64,000 nucleotides of DNA from DATBGZ01 sp963803115 (GTDB lineage Bacteria > Actinomycetota > Actinomycetes > Mycobacteriales > Micromonosporaceae): NCBI GenBank assembly GCA_963803115.1, contig CAWDLN010000022.1, positions 62,001 through 126,000 of the forward strand, written 5' to 3'. Shown here piece after piece: positions 1 to 9,633 of the stretch (its first letter is position 1; the number at the start of each line of letters is the position of its first letter). A program made the translations under genes and the position numbers. The notes below the pieces were generated by a model, which did no database searches, was not told the origin of the DNA, and saw only the letters and a list, made by a program, of their open reading frames with translations.

Positions 1-130
1 GCGCCGGGAGATCGACTAACGCGCATTTCTCCAAGATCGCGGGGCCTCGTCCGCCGCCAGCTCGGCGGGGCCCGCGCGGTGAGACCGGCGGGGCCTCGTC
101 CGCGGCCGGCGCGGCGAGACCGGCGCGGGG
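1..130. other. Gap downstream of the MMPL gene with two GC-rich direct repeats
   Basis: No gene is visible. Bases 41-130 hold two imperfect copies of a GC-rich unit starting GGGGCCTCGTCCGC (from 41 and from 90), each followed by a GAGACCGGCG segment. Read on the minus strand this lies just after the MMPL stop codon and could fold into GC-rich hairpins, so it may end that transcript; there is no T-tract. Bases 21-40 (GCGCATTTCTCCAAGATCGC) recur exactly at 47420-47439. Confidence 0.5.
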
Positions 131-2431
131 TTATGGGCCGTTCGTAGCGCTGTTGGTGGGGCCGTTGGCAGAGCGGGTGCCGGCAAGCACGAGCTCGGGC
201 GCCTTGGCCGCCGGAACGTCGCGGTCGTGGGCCATCCGGTTCGGCCACCAGATGCGCGGACCCAGGTCGAGGTTAATTGCAGTGACGAGGATCGATCGCA
301 CGACGAGCGTGTCGAGCAGGACGCCGAACGCGACCGCGAAGCCGATCTCGGCGAACGCCGTGAGCGGAAGCGTCGCGAGCACCGAGAACGTACCGGCAAG
401 CACCAACCCAGCCGATGTGATGACGCCACCGGTCGCGGCGAGCGCCACCAACGTTGCTCGGCGGGTGCCCTGTTTGTGCGCCTCTTCGCGTACCCGGCTC
501 ATGAGGAAGATGTTGTAGTCGATCCCGAGTGCGACGAGGAACACGAACACGAACAGTGGCAGTGACGTGTCGGCGCCCTCGAACCCCAATATGTGCTTGA
601 ACACGAGCGCGCTCACGCCCAGGGCGGCGCCAAAGGAGAGCACAACCGTGGCGACCAACAGCAACGGCGAGAAGATCGCGCGCAGCAGGATCGCCAGAAT
701 CACGAACACGACGAAGAGCACGATCGGGATGATGAGGTTGCGATCGTGCGCCGCCGCCCGTTGCACATCGAGATTGACAGCGGTGTTCCCACCCACCTTG
801 GCGTCGGCGTTCGGGATCGCGTGCACTTGGTCGCGCACGAGGTCGACCGTGTCGTAGGCCGCCTGGCTGTCGGGCGGGTCGGTGAGCGTCGCCTGCAGGA
901 AGGCGGTACCGTCGCGCACGATCGGAGGCGCGATCGACTGGGGGACGACGCCCGGCGTCTGTGCCATCGCGGCCTGCACCGCGCCCGCCTGATCGGCGTT
1001 GCTCATCACGACGACCGGGTTGCCCGCCCCGGCCGGGAAGTGGCGGGAAAGCGCGTCCTCGCCGACCACAGAGGCCGGGGTGCCACGGAACGACTCCTTG
1101 TTCGTCAGGCCAGTGGCGTGGAGCTGGAACATGCCCAGCGACAGCAGCACCAGTACGCCGACCGTGACGATCCAGGTGAGTCGCGGGGCCCTCGCCACGT
1201 TTGCGCCGACCCTGGCCCACGCTCCGGTCGCGGTCGGCTCGGGCGAGCCTTCGACTGGTCGCACGGGCCAGAAGACCCACCGGCCCACGATCACCAGCAG
1301 CGCCGGCAGGAGCGTCAGCATGACCAACAACGCGACGACGATGCCGATGGCGGCTACGGGGCCAAGGCCTCGAGTCGAGTTGGTTTGGGCGAAGAGCAGG
1401 CACAGCATGCTCACGACCACGGTCGCGCCGCTGGCGATGATGGCCGGACCTGCCCGGTGCAACGCCACTGCCATCGCCTCGTGCCGGTCGTGATGGCGGC
1501 GCAGCTCCTCGCGATATCGCGCGACGAGCAGCAGGGCGTAGTCGGTCCCGGCGCCGAAGACGAGGACGGTCAGGATGCCGGCGCTCTGGGCGTTGACGGT
1601 GAGGCCGGCATGCGCGGCGAGCAGATAGATCACGGCCTGCGCCACGGTCAGCGCCACCCCGGCCGAGATCACCGGGAGCAACCAAAGGATCGGGCTGCGG
1701 TAGGTGAACAAGAGGATCAACACCACGACCCCAACGGTCGCGAGCAGCAGCGTGCTGTCGATTCCCTCGAACGCAGACGCGGAGTCGGCCGCGACCCCGG
1801 CCGGCCCGGTGACGTAGATCTGCACGCCGTTCGCGCCGTTCTCGGCCGTCGCCTTCATCTGCCTGACGACGTCGCCCGCGAGGTTCCATCCCTCGGGACC
1901 CAGGTTGATCGGCACGATGACCTGCGCTGCCTGTCCGTCCGGCGACGGGATCGGTCCCGTGATGGTGCCGTCGAGGTTGGGATACGCGCTGAAGGTCTTC
2001 ACGTCGGCCGCGATCTTCGCCTGGTCGGCCGGGGTGAGCCCGGACCCGCGCTCGTAGACGAGCACGGCCGGGATCGTGTTGGGCGACACGAAGGCGGCTT
2101 GCGCTTCGAGCACCTGGGTGGACTCGGCACTGCCCGGCAGCCACGACTTCGCGTCGTTCTTCTCCGCGTTCATGAGCTTGCCGGAAAGCGGGCCCGCGAT
2201 GGCCAACAACACGAGCCAGAACAGGAGGACGACGTACTTGATGCGCCGACCCGTCAATAGCCCCGCGATCTCCCTGTGCATGGTCCCCCCCGTTGGAAGC
2301 TCGCCCAGTTCAGCCTCGTTCTTCGCCATGCTGCCACTCCGGTACGACATGTCGTAACCGGACGGCGCCTTCGGCCCAGTTGACCCAGGATGTGGCGAGC
2401 GACGCGCGGGCGACGACGGTTCAGTGGGCAT
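131..2431 (-). CDS. MMPL/RND-family membrane transporter
   Basis: Large integral membrane protein of about 766 residues of the MMPL branch of the RND superfamily, which exports lipids or small hydrophobic molecules using the proton gradient. The layout is typical: a first membrane helix (YVVLLFWLVLLAIAGPLSG), a large extracytoplasmic loop, a helix bundle containing GAGTDYALLLVARYREEL, a second loop, and a second bundle containing LGIDYNIFLMSRVREEA. The two GxxxDY segments are the paired family motifs carrying the proton-relay Asp-Tyr. I chose the ATG at 2431 because AGGAG lies 8 bases upstream; it overlaps the end of the multicopper oxidase gene by 11 bases, implying translational coupling. 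Substrate unknown. The upstream neighbours suggest a membrane stress or export operon. The reading frame is intact. Confidence 0.9.
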   Translation of the reverse strand: MPTEPSSPARRSPHPGSTGPKAPSGYDMSYRSGSMAKNEAELGELPTGGTMHREIAGLLTGRRIKYVVLLFWLVLLAIAGPLSGKLMNAEKNDAKSWLPGSAESTQVLEAQAAFVSPNTIPAVLVYERGSGLTPADQAKIAADVKTFSAYPNLDGTITGPIPSPDGQAAQVIVPINLGPEGWNLAGDVVRQMKATAENGANGVQIYVTGPAGVAADSASAFEGIDSTLLLATVGVVVLILLFTYRSPILWLLPVISAGVALTVAQAVIYLLAAHAGLTVNAQSAGILTVLVFGAGTDYALLLVARYREELRRHHDRHEAMAVALHRAGPAIIASGATVVVSMLCLLFAQTNSTRGLGPVAAIGIVVALLVMLTLLPALLVIVGRWVFWPVRPVEGSPEPTATGAWARVGANVARAPRLTWIVTVGVLVLLSLGMFQLHATGLTNKESFRGTPASVVGEDALSRHFPAGAGNPVVVMSNADQAGAVQAAMAQTPGVVPQSIAPPIVRDGTAFLQATLTDPPDSQAAYDTVDLVRDQVHAIPNADAKVGGNTAVNLDVQRAAAHDRNLIIPIVLFVVFVILAILLRAIFSPLLLVATVVLSFGAALGVSALVFKHILGFEGADTSLPLFVFVFLVALGIDYNIFLMSRVREEAHKQGTRRATLVALAATGGVITSAGLVLAGTFSVLATLPLTAFAEIGFAVAFGVLLDTLVVRSILVTAINLDLGPRIWWPNRMAHDRDVPAAKAPELVLAGTRSANGPTNSATNGP

Positions 2432-4435
2432 GGCTGTGACTCCTGGTCGGGCCGGCCTCATGGTCGGCGTATGAATCGTGAAATGGCGTGGTGACGCCGT
2501 CATAGCAGAGCCGCAGCATCATTCCCTGATCTGCGTGGGGCAGGTTGTGACAATGGTTCATCCAGATTCCGGGGTTCGTGGCGGCAAAGGCCACATCCCA
2601 GACCTGTCCCGGGAGGACATCGAACGTGTCCATCCACAGTGGACTGCCGGTCGCCGGCTTGCCGTCCCTCGACCGAATCAGCACCGGGTGGCCGTGCAGG
2701 TGCCAGGGGTGGGTCTCCAGGCTTCGGTTGACCACGGTGAACCGGACCACGTCACCCGCGGCGACGAGCTGATCCGGGATCGACGGATGGCCCCGTCCGT
2801 TGACCGTCTGCGCAAACGTCGGCGCACCGTCGACGATGGCGAACCCCCGGTCCAGGACGATCGTGAATTGCCGGTCGGCTCGGCTGGCATCGAACGGCAC
2901 CGTCGCCGGCTCTCCGTAGTCCAGAAGGTCGAGCTTGGGCCAGCCGGAAGTGTCCGCGACGGCCGGATCCGCACCGACGGCGGTGCCACCGGGACGCAGC
3001 CGTACACCGCCCTCGTGGTCGTTGTCGACAAGGAGCGCCACCGGAGTGTCTGGCATGGCAAAGAGCAGGTCGTACCGTCCGCCGGCGGGCAGCCGCAGCC
3101 CGACCTCGCGGATCTCGCCGGGTTGGCGGAGATCCCGGCCGTCGACGGCGGCCACGCGGAACGGCGCGCCGTCCAGCGCGAACCGGTGTGGAACTGAGTC
3201 AGTGTTGATCAACCGGAACCGCACGGCCGTACCGGCTGGCGGCGCGGTGTGTTCGGTGCGCCCGTCCCGACCGGCGATCAGCACGGTTCCGTCGAACGTG
3301 TGCACCGGCAAAGTCAGATCCAGCAGCTCCGTGCTCGTCTCGCGTGGTCTCACGACGAGAGTCCCGTACAGCCCTTTGCGCACGCCCCGGTGCGAGGCCT
3401 GGTGGGTGTGATACCAGTACGTCCCCACCTGATCGGCGCGGAAGCGATAGACGAATTCCTCGCCAGGCGCCACCGGGTACTGAGTCACGCCCGGCGCGCC
3501 GTCCTCACCGCACGGCACGTCGTAGCCATGCCAGTGCAGCGTCACCCCATCGGGGATGTCGGTGTTGCGCAGTGTCACCAGGATCAAGTCACCCTCGGTG
3601 GCAGTGATCGCAGGGCCCGGGACCTGAGCGTTGTAGGTCCATGCCTCGATTTCACGGCCGGATGGGAGCCGGACGGAGGCCGTCTGTGCGGTGAGTTCGT
3701 ACTGCTGCTTGGTGCCGCCGGGCAGCGGCGCGCCGGGACCGCGAAGGTCGGCCACTGTGACAGCCGCTCGCCTTCCGGAGGACCGTCCCGGGCCGCCTCC
3801 GGTGGCGAGAGACTCGGCCGGCCTGAACAACAGACCGACGCCAGTGCTCCCGGTAGTCACGACGGCCGCGACACCGGCCAACCCCATGAAGCGGCGGCGC
3901 GATAACCCCGAGGCGGGCGAGATCGCCAAGTTGTCGGAGGAATCGCCGGCTGGCGCGAGGCCGTCGTTCGCGACAACTCGCGCGGTCAGCATCCCTCCAG
4001 CGCAGACCAGCGAGACAGCGATCAGCGCGGTGCTCCAGGTCAGCGGGTACCCGGCCAGGACAGTCACCAGGAGCCCGGCCAGCGCCGCATAGGCGGTGGT
4101 GAGCAGCCACACGACGCCGCTCGCTGACATCCCCTCACCTGGCGCCCGGGTCGCGGCGAGCAGCTGCCGGCCGGCGATCAGATACGGCGACCACCCCGGC
4201 GGCGGCGAGCATCGGCAGCGCCAGGAGCACCTTCTCCTGCACAAACCACCAGCCGTGACGGCCTAGCACAGAAACCGTGGTCATCCGGGCCAGGGTCAAC
4301 AGTACGGCCACTGCCAGGAAGGTGAGCGCGAGCCGGGAGCGCCGGATGCGCCGCCGTGAGGCCGGCCGCAAGCCACGCCGCGACACTGAGCAGCGCGACA
4401 GCGAGGTCCACGATGATCCACTGATCCGTTGTCAT
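2421..4435 (-). CDS. Multicopper oxidase with N-terminal membrane domain (two frameshifts)
   Basis: Copper-dependent oxidase. The C-terminal 460 or so residues carry the cupredoxin copper ligands: TLHWHGYDVPCGEDGAPG, GTYWYHTHQASHRG, ETHPWHLHGHPVLI, and the T1 site MNHCHNLPHADQGMM. In front is an RRRFMG twin-arginine-like motif, preceded by several membrane helices. The open frame from an ATG at 4130 (preceded by GGTGAGGGG) covers only the oxidase and two helices. Upstream, helix-coding sequence continues in two other frames (TTDQWIIVDLAVALLSVAAW from 4435, then RRSRLALTFLAVAVLLTLAR), so I read one gene of about 670 codons with single extra bases near 4348 and 4195. The ATG at 4435 overlaps the upstream stop as ATGA. 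Alternative: a small membrane protein followed by a shorter oxidase from 4130. Electron donor unknown. Confidence 0.75.
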
Positions 4436-4888
4436 GGCGTCGACTGACCGGACCCCGAAGTGGATCGCGACGCGCTAAGCGGGTGGCGAGCGTGGGACAA
4501 CGCCTGTCGGACGATCGTCCCGGCCACGGCCACGATGGCCAGGCCGTTGACCGCGTGCAGGCCGAAGACGAGCTGGCCGGCTGTCGTGCTGTCGCCGAGC
4601 GCCGTCGGCGAGTTGCGCGATGACAACCTGGACAACGACGAGCCCAGCGACCAGACCGGCCATCCCGATCAATCGCCCGGGCATGCGGGCCAGTGCGGCG
4701 ATGACTGTCATCAGGACCGGTACGAGGAAGATCACGTACCCGAGCGCGCGATGGGGCCGGAAGGACTCGTCGTTGGGTGCGCTGCTGAACGCGCCGCTCG
4801 CGGCGAGGTAGAACTGCGCCACGACGAGCAACATGAGCAGGATCGCCAGGCCGGCAAAGACCTTACGCAATGGGTTCACGAAGGTCAT
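4432..4888 (-). CDS. DUF6220-type four-helix membrane protein (one frameshift)
   Basis: Small integral membrane protein of about 151 residues when one extra base near 4603 is removed. The first frame gives helices FAGLAILLMLLVVAQFYLAA, ALGYVIFLVPVLMTVIAALA and IGMAGLVAGLVVVQVVIAQLA; the protein continues in the next frame with GQLVFGLHAVNGLAIVAVAG and a basic, Ser-rich tail. Helix content and size fit the DUF6220 family, of unknown function; the assignment is from memory of the pattern, not a search. The stop at 4432 overlaps the ATG of the oxidase gene as ATGA, making it the first gene of a coupled three-gene operon. Confidence 0.65.
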
Positions 4889-5031
4889 GGTCGCGTCAAG
4901 GACGAGGGTGTGTCGTCCGACGACAAACGGCCGTGGATACGCAGACCGGCGTAGCTCGGCCGTATCTGATCACGCTCGTCGTCGTAGCTGGTCGCGCAAA
5001 CGGCCGGACTCGGCCCGAGGACGGGAGCCCT

Positions 5032-6267
5032 ATGATCCCGGTTATGCAACGCCGAACAGCGTCGTTGCGCATGCCTGTCCTCGCACAGGACACGCTGCTC
5101 GCACTGGCCATTACTGTCCTGCAGGTTCAGGGCACGGTCACCCGCGAGCCCGCCGAGGTCGTGTATCGGCCGCTCACCGACCTCGGGCACCTGGGATACG
5201 TCCTGCTGATCGTGAGTGGCTTGGTCGTGGCCGTCCGCCGCGTGTGGCCCGTGCCGGTGTTCGTCACGGCCGCGCTCGCCAGCCTGGTGTACTACAGCCT
5301 CGACTTCCCGGACGGGCCCGGCTGGCTCGGACTCTTCGTCGCCCTGTACACGCTGACCGCTCACGGCGACGGGCGCCGATCGGTGGCGATAGCCGGCTGG
5401 GGCATCACCGTGCTGACCATTGTCTGGCTGGTCACGTCCGCCGACATCCAACCACGGGCTGCCATCGGCTGGGTGTTCTTCCGGATCGGGGCGTCGATCA
5501 TGAGCGCCGCCCTCGGCGAGTCGGTCCGGTCTCGTCGGGTCATCGCCGCCGAAGCTCAGGAGCGGGCCGAACGGGCGGAGCGGACCCGGGAGGAAGAAGC
5601 ACGGGCGCGGGTTGACGCCGAGCGGCTCCGCATCGCGCGTGAGGTGCACGACACCGTCGCCCACGCGATCGCCATCATCAATGTCCAGGCCGGTGTCACC
5701 GCACACGTACTCGACAGGCGGCCGGAACGGGCGCGCGAGGCTCTAGTAGCCATCGAGCAGACCAGCGCCCGGGCGTTGCGGGAAATGCGGGCCATCCTTG
5801 GGGTGCTGCGTGATTCCAGCGACCGGCGAGAGCCGCAACCCGGCTTGGGGCAGCTCGATGAACTTGCTGCGAAGGCGCGCGATGCCGGACTGGACATCAG
5901 ACTCGAGGCGACGTCGCCAATGACGCCACCGCCAAGCGCGGTGGGTAGCGCTGCCTACCGAATCGTGCAGGAATCGATCACCAACGTGATCCGCCACGTC
6001 GGCCCGACCCGAGTGACGGTTGCGCTGGACCATGGCATCGATGTCCTGGAACTCCGCGTGATCGACGAGGGTCGACGCGGCACCGTTGATGATTCGCACG
6101 TACCAGCCCAGCATCCGGCCGGCGACGGAACTGGTCGTGGCATCCTCGGAATGCGCGAGCGCTGCCAGCTCTTGGGTGGCGAGCTCGAGACCCGGTCCCT
6201 GCCCGGTGGCGGGTTCGAGGTCAGGGCACGACTGCCTCTGGCGCCGACCGGAACGGCACACAAGTGA
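5032..6267 (+). CDS. NarL-type sensor histidine kinase
   Basis: Membrane sensor kinase of a two-component system, about 411 residues. The N-terminal 160 residues contain four or five hydrophobic helices (LGYVLLIVSGLVVAVRR, VFVTAALASLVYYSL, GITVLTIVWLVTSAD) with no large extracellular domain, followed by an Arg/Glu-rich coiled coil. The HisKA_3 box is RIAREVHDTVAHAIAIIN, with the phospho-accepting His near residue 206. The ATP-binding part shows AAYRIVQESITNVIRH (N box) and GTGRGILGMRERCQLLGGEL (G box). I chose ATG 5032 for the GGAG upstream; ATG 5044 is an alternative. It is divergent from the oxidase operon with only 143 bases between. It overlaps the next gene as GTGA, so kinase and regulator are coupled. 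Confidence 0.9.
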   Translation: MIPVMQRRTASLRMPVLAQDTLLALAITVLQVQGTVTREPAEVVYRPLTDLGHLGYVLLIVSGLVVAVRRVWPVPVFVTAALASLVYYSLDFPDGPGWLGLFVALYTLTAHGDGRRSVAIAGWGITVLTIVWLVTSADIQPRAAIGWVFFRIGASIMSAALGESVRSRRVIAAEAQERAERAERTREEEARARVDAERLRIAREVHDTVAHAIAIINVQAGVTAHVLDRRPERAREALVAIEQTSARALREMRAILGVLRDSSDRREPQPGLGQLDELAAKARDAGLDIRLEATSPMTPPPSAVGSAAYRIVQESITNVIRHVGPTRVTVALDHGIDVLELRVIDEGRRGTVDDSHVPAQHPAGDGTGRGILGMRERCQLLGGELETRSLPGGGFEVRARLPLAPTGTAHK

Positions 6268-6956
6268 CCGCAGCGACCGCGCCGCCAAATGGCCGCGCGC
6301 CGATCAAGGTGCTGGTCGCCGACGATGAGGGTCTCGTGCGTTCCGGCTTCAAGGTTCTACTCGACCTCGAAGACGACATCGAGGTGGTCGGAGAGGCGTC
6401 CAACGGCGCCGAAGCTGTCGAGCGGGCGCGCGCCATCCGACCCGACGTCGTGCTCATGGACATCCGCATGCCAAAGCTCGACGGGATCCAGGCCACGAGC
6501 CAGATCGGCACGACGCACGGACTTGAGCACGTCCGAGTCCTGATCCTGACCACCTACGACACCGACGAGTACGTCTTCGAGGCACTGCAAGCTGGCGCCA
6601 GCGGCTTCCTGCTCAAAGACGCCGGACCGGCCGAACTCCTGCATGCCATCCGGGTCGTTGCGGCCGGGGACGCACTGCTCGCACCGCGGATCACACGACG
6701 GCTCATCGCCCAGTTCGCAGCGCAGCGAACAGCCACGCAGGCCCGGGAGGACCGGCTGGCGGGGTTGACCGAACGCGAACGCGAAGTGCTGGCCCTGGTG
6801 GGGCTCGGCCTGAGCAACGACGAGATCGGCGCCGAGCTTTTCCTCAGCCCGGCCACCGCCCGCACCCACGTCAGTCACGCGATGGTGAAACTCGGTGCGC
6901 GCGACCGCGCCCAAATGGTCGTCATCGCGTATCAGACCGGACTGGTCAGCCCCTAA
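6264..6956 (+). CDS. LuxR/NarL-family response regulator
   Basis: DNA-binding partner of the preceding kinase, 230 residues. The receiver domain has the acidic pair ADDE (residues 19-22), the phosphorylation Asp near residue 66 in DVVLMDIRMPKLDG, the switch Thr in VLILTTYDTDEY, and the Lys in GFLLKDAGP. The C-terminal GerE/LuxR helix-turn-helix is textbook: LTEREREVLALVGLGLSNDE, then SPATARTHVSHAMVKLGARD. The GTG start overlaps the kinase stop by four bases. Likely targets include the divergent oxidase/MMPL operon, which is inference from adjacency only. A short N-terminal extension (TAATAPPNGRAP) precedes the receiver domain. Confidence 0.92.
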   Translation: MTAATAPPNGRAPIKVLVADDEGLVRSGFKVLLDLEDDIEVVGEASNGAEAVERARAIRPDVVLMDIRMPKLDGIQATSQIGTTHGLEHVRVLILTTYDTDEYVFEALQAGASGFLLKDAGPAELLHAIRVVAAGDALLAPRITRRLIAQFAAQRTATQAREDRLAGLTEREREVLALVGLGLSNDEIGAELFLSPATARTHVSHAMVKLGARDRAQMVVIAYQTGLVSP

Positions 6957-6981
6957 CTAACCACGATCGCCCGGGCCGGCC

Positions 6982-9510
6982 TTAGGCCGCGAACGCCGCC
7001 GTCGCTTCGCGACGAGCGAGGATGCGCTCGTCCAAGAGGGCGTCGTAGAGCGTCTCGCCGCTCAGCTTGTCCACCAGCGGGCGGGTGCCCGGTCCGTGCC
7101 GCCAGATCTTCGTCACCACGGCCTTGGTGAGGTCGGACTCGGGTAGCAGGAGGTCCAGTCCCACGAAGTCGTGCATGCGACCGACGATGTTCATGCCGGT
7201 GAGGCTGTCCAGCGTGGCCGGTACGTCGATCGCGCGGCGGCGGCGAACCTTCACCTCGAGCAACCGGTGGTCGTCGTCCAAGGAGGGCTTCTTTCGCGAC
7301 AGTGGAACGAACCCGCGGTGGATGACCTGGAGGCTCATCGACGGCTCTTCCGGCAGCAGCAGGTACGACGGGGCGTCGGCCCGGCTGCCCTTGTCGGGCC
7401 AGTGCACTACCTCGTTGGGCAGCCCCGGGACACCATGGTCGGCTCCCTCGAACCGGATCGCCAGCTCGCCCGCGCCCACGTCGGAACGGGACCGGACGCC
7501 GCCCTCGCCATCCAGGTCGAACCGCGCGGTGACCCGCAGATCTTTCAGCCAAGCCAAGGGAAGGAGGTGAGTACTGCCCGTGTCGAGCAACCGCTGTTGC
7601 ACCGAGGCAGGGGCGTGCTTGGCGTGCTCCAACAGGTCGACGGCGGCATGCTCGGGGGTCCGCACGCGCAGCAGGTACCCGGTCGGTCTCCGGCCGGCCA
7701 GGCGCAACGGGTCCTGCCCGGCGAGCAGGAACAGGTCGGCTGAGGGCAGCCCCCAGCCCTCGATCTGGTCGGTGGCGAGCGGAGTCCATAGATAGAGATC
7801 CATGGCCCGGGGGTTGACGACCGGCGCCACCGGCAACCAGGGCACACCGTGCGGCGATCCGGTGCCCTCGACCCGCCCCAGGGACACCGACACCGGCGCA
7901 ACGACGCCTACCAGCGCGGGTTCCGAGCGACCCAGGGGCACGGTGGCGTCGTCCGGGTCGTAGAAGTCCAGACCGTACGGATCGACCGCGGGCGCTGCCG
8001 CAAGCGCGGGGGCTGCCGCAAGCGCGGGCGCGGGGGCGGGGGCGGGGCGCGCGACGACGTCCGGGTCGGCCAGGCGGGAGACCGCCAGCGCGGCCGGCAA
8101 TGAAACCTCGGCTGCGCTCTGGCCGAAGGCCACGCAGCACCAGGCCCTGTCGGCCCCGTCGGGGCCGTCGGCGGCGAGCGTGCCGTCGGATTGCGCCCAG
8201 ACCTCAGCCCCGAGCGTGGGCAGCCAGAGGTCGGTACTGAGCCCGTCCACCAGGCTCCGGGCGTGGTCGATCGTGGTGTTCCAGACGTTGGCGGGCGGCT
8301 GCGCCAGCAGGAGCAAGTCCTCGCCGCGCCAGCCCGCCTCCCGCAGCAGCACCTGCAGTTCGCGAGGACCGGTCACAACCGGCGTGCCGTCGGCCAGCAC
8401 GACACCCAGCCGGCCGTCGGTGAGCACGGCCAGGTCGATCGGGAACAGCCCCGGGCACGGCGCGATCGCCCGGTACCACGGCTGCAGGTGCTCGAGCTGA
8501 TGTGGCGGTACGGAGACGAACGGCACGCCCGGGAACCGCTTACCGGAGACCTCACCGAGGGGTGCCAGCCGCCCGTCGAGGTCGGTTCCGTAGGTCGAGA
8601 TCCAGTTCTCGTTGAGGCGCGATGGGTACGCCCGCCACCGCGACGGGGTGCCCACTTCATCCACGGCCACGAATTCGCCGAAACCGGGCAGAACGAACGC
8701 GGCGCCCTGGGGCTGCGGTACCCAAACCGTACGGTTGAGGCCATCCGCGAGCCGCATCAGCTCGGTGTTGAGGTTGGCGCAGGCGGCCGCATCTTTGGGC
8801 CAGGTCAGCGCGACCTGAACATCGGGATGGATCACATCGAGACTCGCCGATACGAGCGTGGCGAACTCCACCCCGCCGAGCAGCGAGCCCGCATCGTCAA
8901 ACCGGGTGATCTCGAAGCTGCCCAGATCGGTATTGACCGCAATCGTCGTGATGCGGTTGTGCGTGGGCATGATCCGGGAGGCGAGGTAGGCCGTGTCGCG
9001 GTACGTGGCCTTGGTGGCGAAGGCGATGCCGTCGGGCAGCCGTACGGTCACCAGGCCGTGGCTCTGACGCAGCCGGCCGCGGGCGCTGGTGAACCAGGCC
9101 TCCACGGCCTCGGGAAGCCCGAGCGGTCGCACCACGAGCCAATCGGTCGGCTCGCCGGTGCGCGAGTCGTAGGCAACCGCCTCCCAGAGGTCTCCGGTCA
9201 GCGGGGTGAACTCATGGACGTACCGGATACCGCCGCCCCGCGGGGCGAGGTAGACGTCGCAGCGCAGGCTGTTCGCGAGGTCGTTGGCGAGGGTGAGGTA
9301 CCGCTCGCCGTCGTCGACCAGCAGTCGAACGTCGGTCTCCCGCTCACCACGGGCGCGGATGATCGACGACAGTGAGGTACCGAAGGTGCTGCGGCCGTCC
9401 GTGGCGAACGCACTCGGGTCCAGGTCAGGGGTCACATCGAACAGGTGCGGCACGGCCCGGCGCTCGGCGAGATAGCGCTCGACCGTGACCTCCTCGGTGT
9501 ATTCGCGCAC
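6982..9510 (-). CDS. Large uncharacterised protein (about 842 residues)
   Basis: I do not recognise this family. The frame is intact and coding-like throughout. No signal peptide or membrane segment is visible. Roughly: an N-terminal part with YLAERRAVPHLFDVTPDLD; a middle part repeatedly mixing tryptophan-rich and LADGTPVVTGPRELQVLLRE segments; then a Pro/Ala linker of PAPAPAPALAAAPALAAAPA (near 7980-8060, itself a short tandem repeat); then a C-terminal part of about 330 residues ending in charged helices. Linker and two lobes suggest at least two folded modules. The start is uncertain: an ATG at 9681 would run through the divergent gene at 9634, so I prefer GTG 9510 (GTG 9539 also possible). 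It stands alone between the two-component system and a divergent DUF1697 gene. Confidence 0.6.
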   Translation of the reverse strand: MREYTEEVTVERYLAERRAVPHLFDVTPDLDPSAFATDGRSTFGTSLSSIIRARGERETDVRLLVDDGERYLTLANDLANSLRCDVYLAPRGGGIRYVHEFTPLTGDLWEAVAYDSRTGEPTDWLVVRPLGLPEAVEAWFTSARGRLRQSHGLVTVRLPDGIAFATKATYRDTAYLASRIMPTHNRITTIAVNTDLGSFEITRFDDAGSLLGGVEFATLVSASLDVIHPDVQVALTWPKDAAACANLNTELMRLADGLNRTVWVPQPQGAAFVLPGFGEFVAVDEVGTPSRWRAYPSRLNENWISTYGTDLDGRLAPLGEVSGKRFPGVPFVSVPPHQLEHLQPWYRAIAPCPGLFPIDLAVLTDGRLGVVLADGTPVVTGPRELQVLLREAGWRGEDLLLLAQPPANVWNTTIDHARSLVDGLSTDLWLPTLGAEVWAQSDGTLAADGPDGADRAWCCVAFGQSAAEVSLPAALAVSRLADPDVVARPAPAPAPALAAAPALAAAPAVDPYGLDFYDPDDATVPLGRSEPALVGVVAPVSVSLGRVEGTGSPHGVPWLPVAPVVNPRAMDLYLWTPLATDQIEGWGLPSADLFLLAGQDPLRLAGRRPTGYLLRVRTPEHAAVDLLEHAKHAPASVQQRLLDTGSTHLLPLAWLKDLRVTARFDLDGEGGVRSRSDVGAGELAIRFEGADHGVPGLPNEVVHWPDKGSRADAPSYLLLPEEPSMSLQVIHRGFVPLSRKKPSLDDDHRLLEVKVRRRRAIDVPATLDSLTGMNIVGRMHDFVGLDLLLPESDLTKAVVTKIWRHGPGTRPLVDKLSGETLYDALLDERILARREATAAFAA

Positions 9511-9633
9511 ATCGGTCGCCGTCTTCTTGCCCGCCACGTCGGGGGACGGTACCCAGCGACAACCCGCATTTCCAGCCGACGCGCCCAAGCGATCGTAGGA
9601 TCGCTGCGACCGATCTTGACCTCGGAAGTGATC

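Noticed and set aside
593..2260. 555-codon open frame opposite the MMPL gene
   Set aside because: Antisense to a clear membrane transporter; composition is Arg/His/Gly-rich as expected for a shadow in high-GC DNA.
8191..9375. 394-codon open frame opposite the large hypothetical protein
   Set aside because: No ribosome-binding site or known motif, and shadow-like composition. The minus-strand frame has normal codon use.
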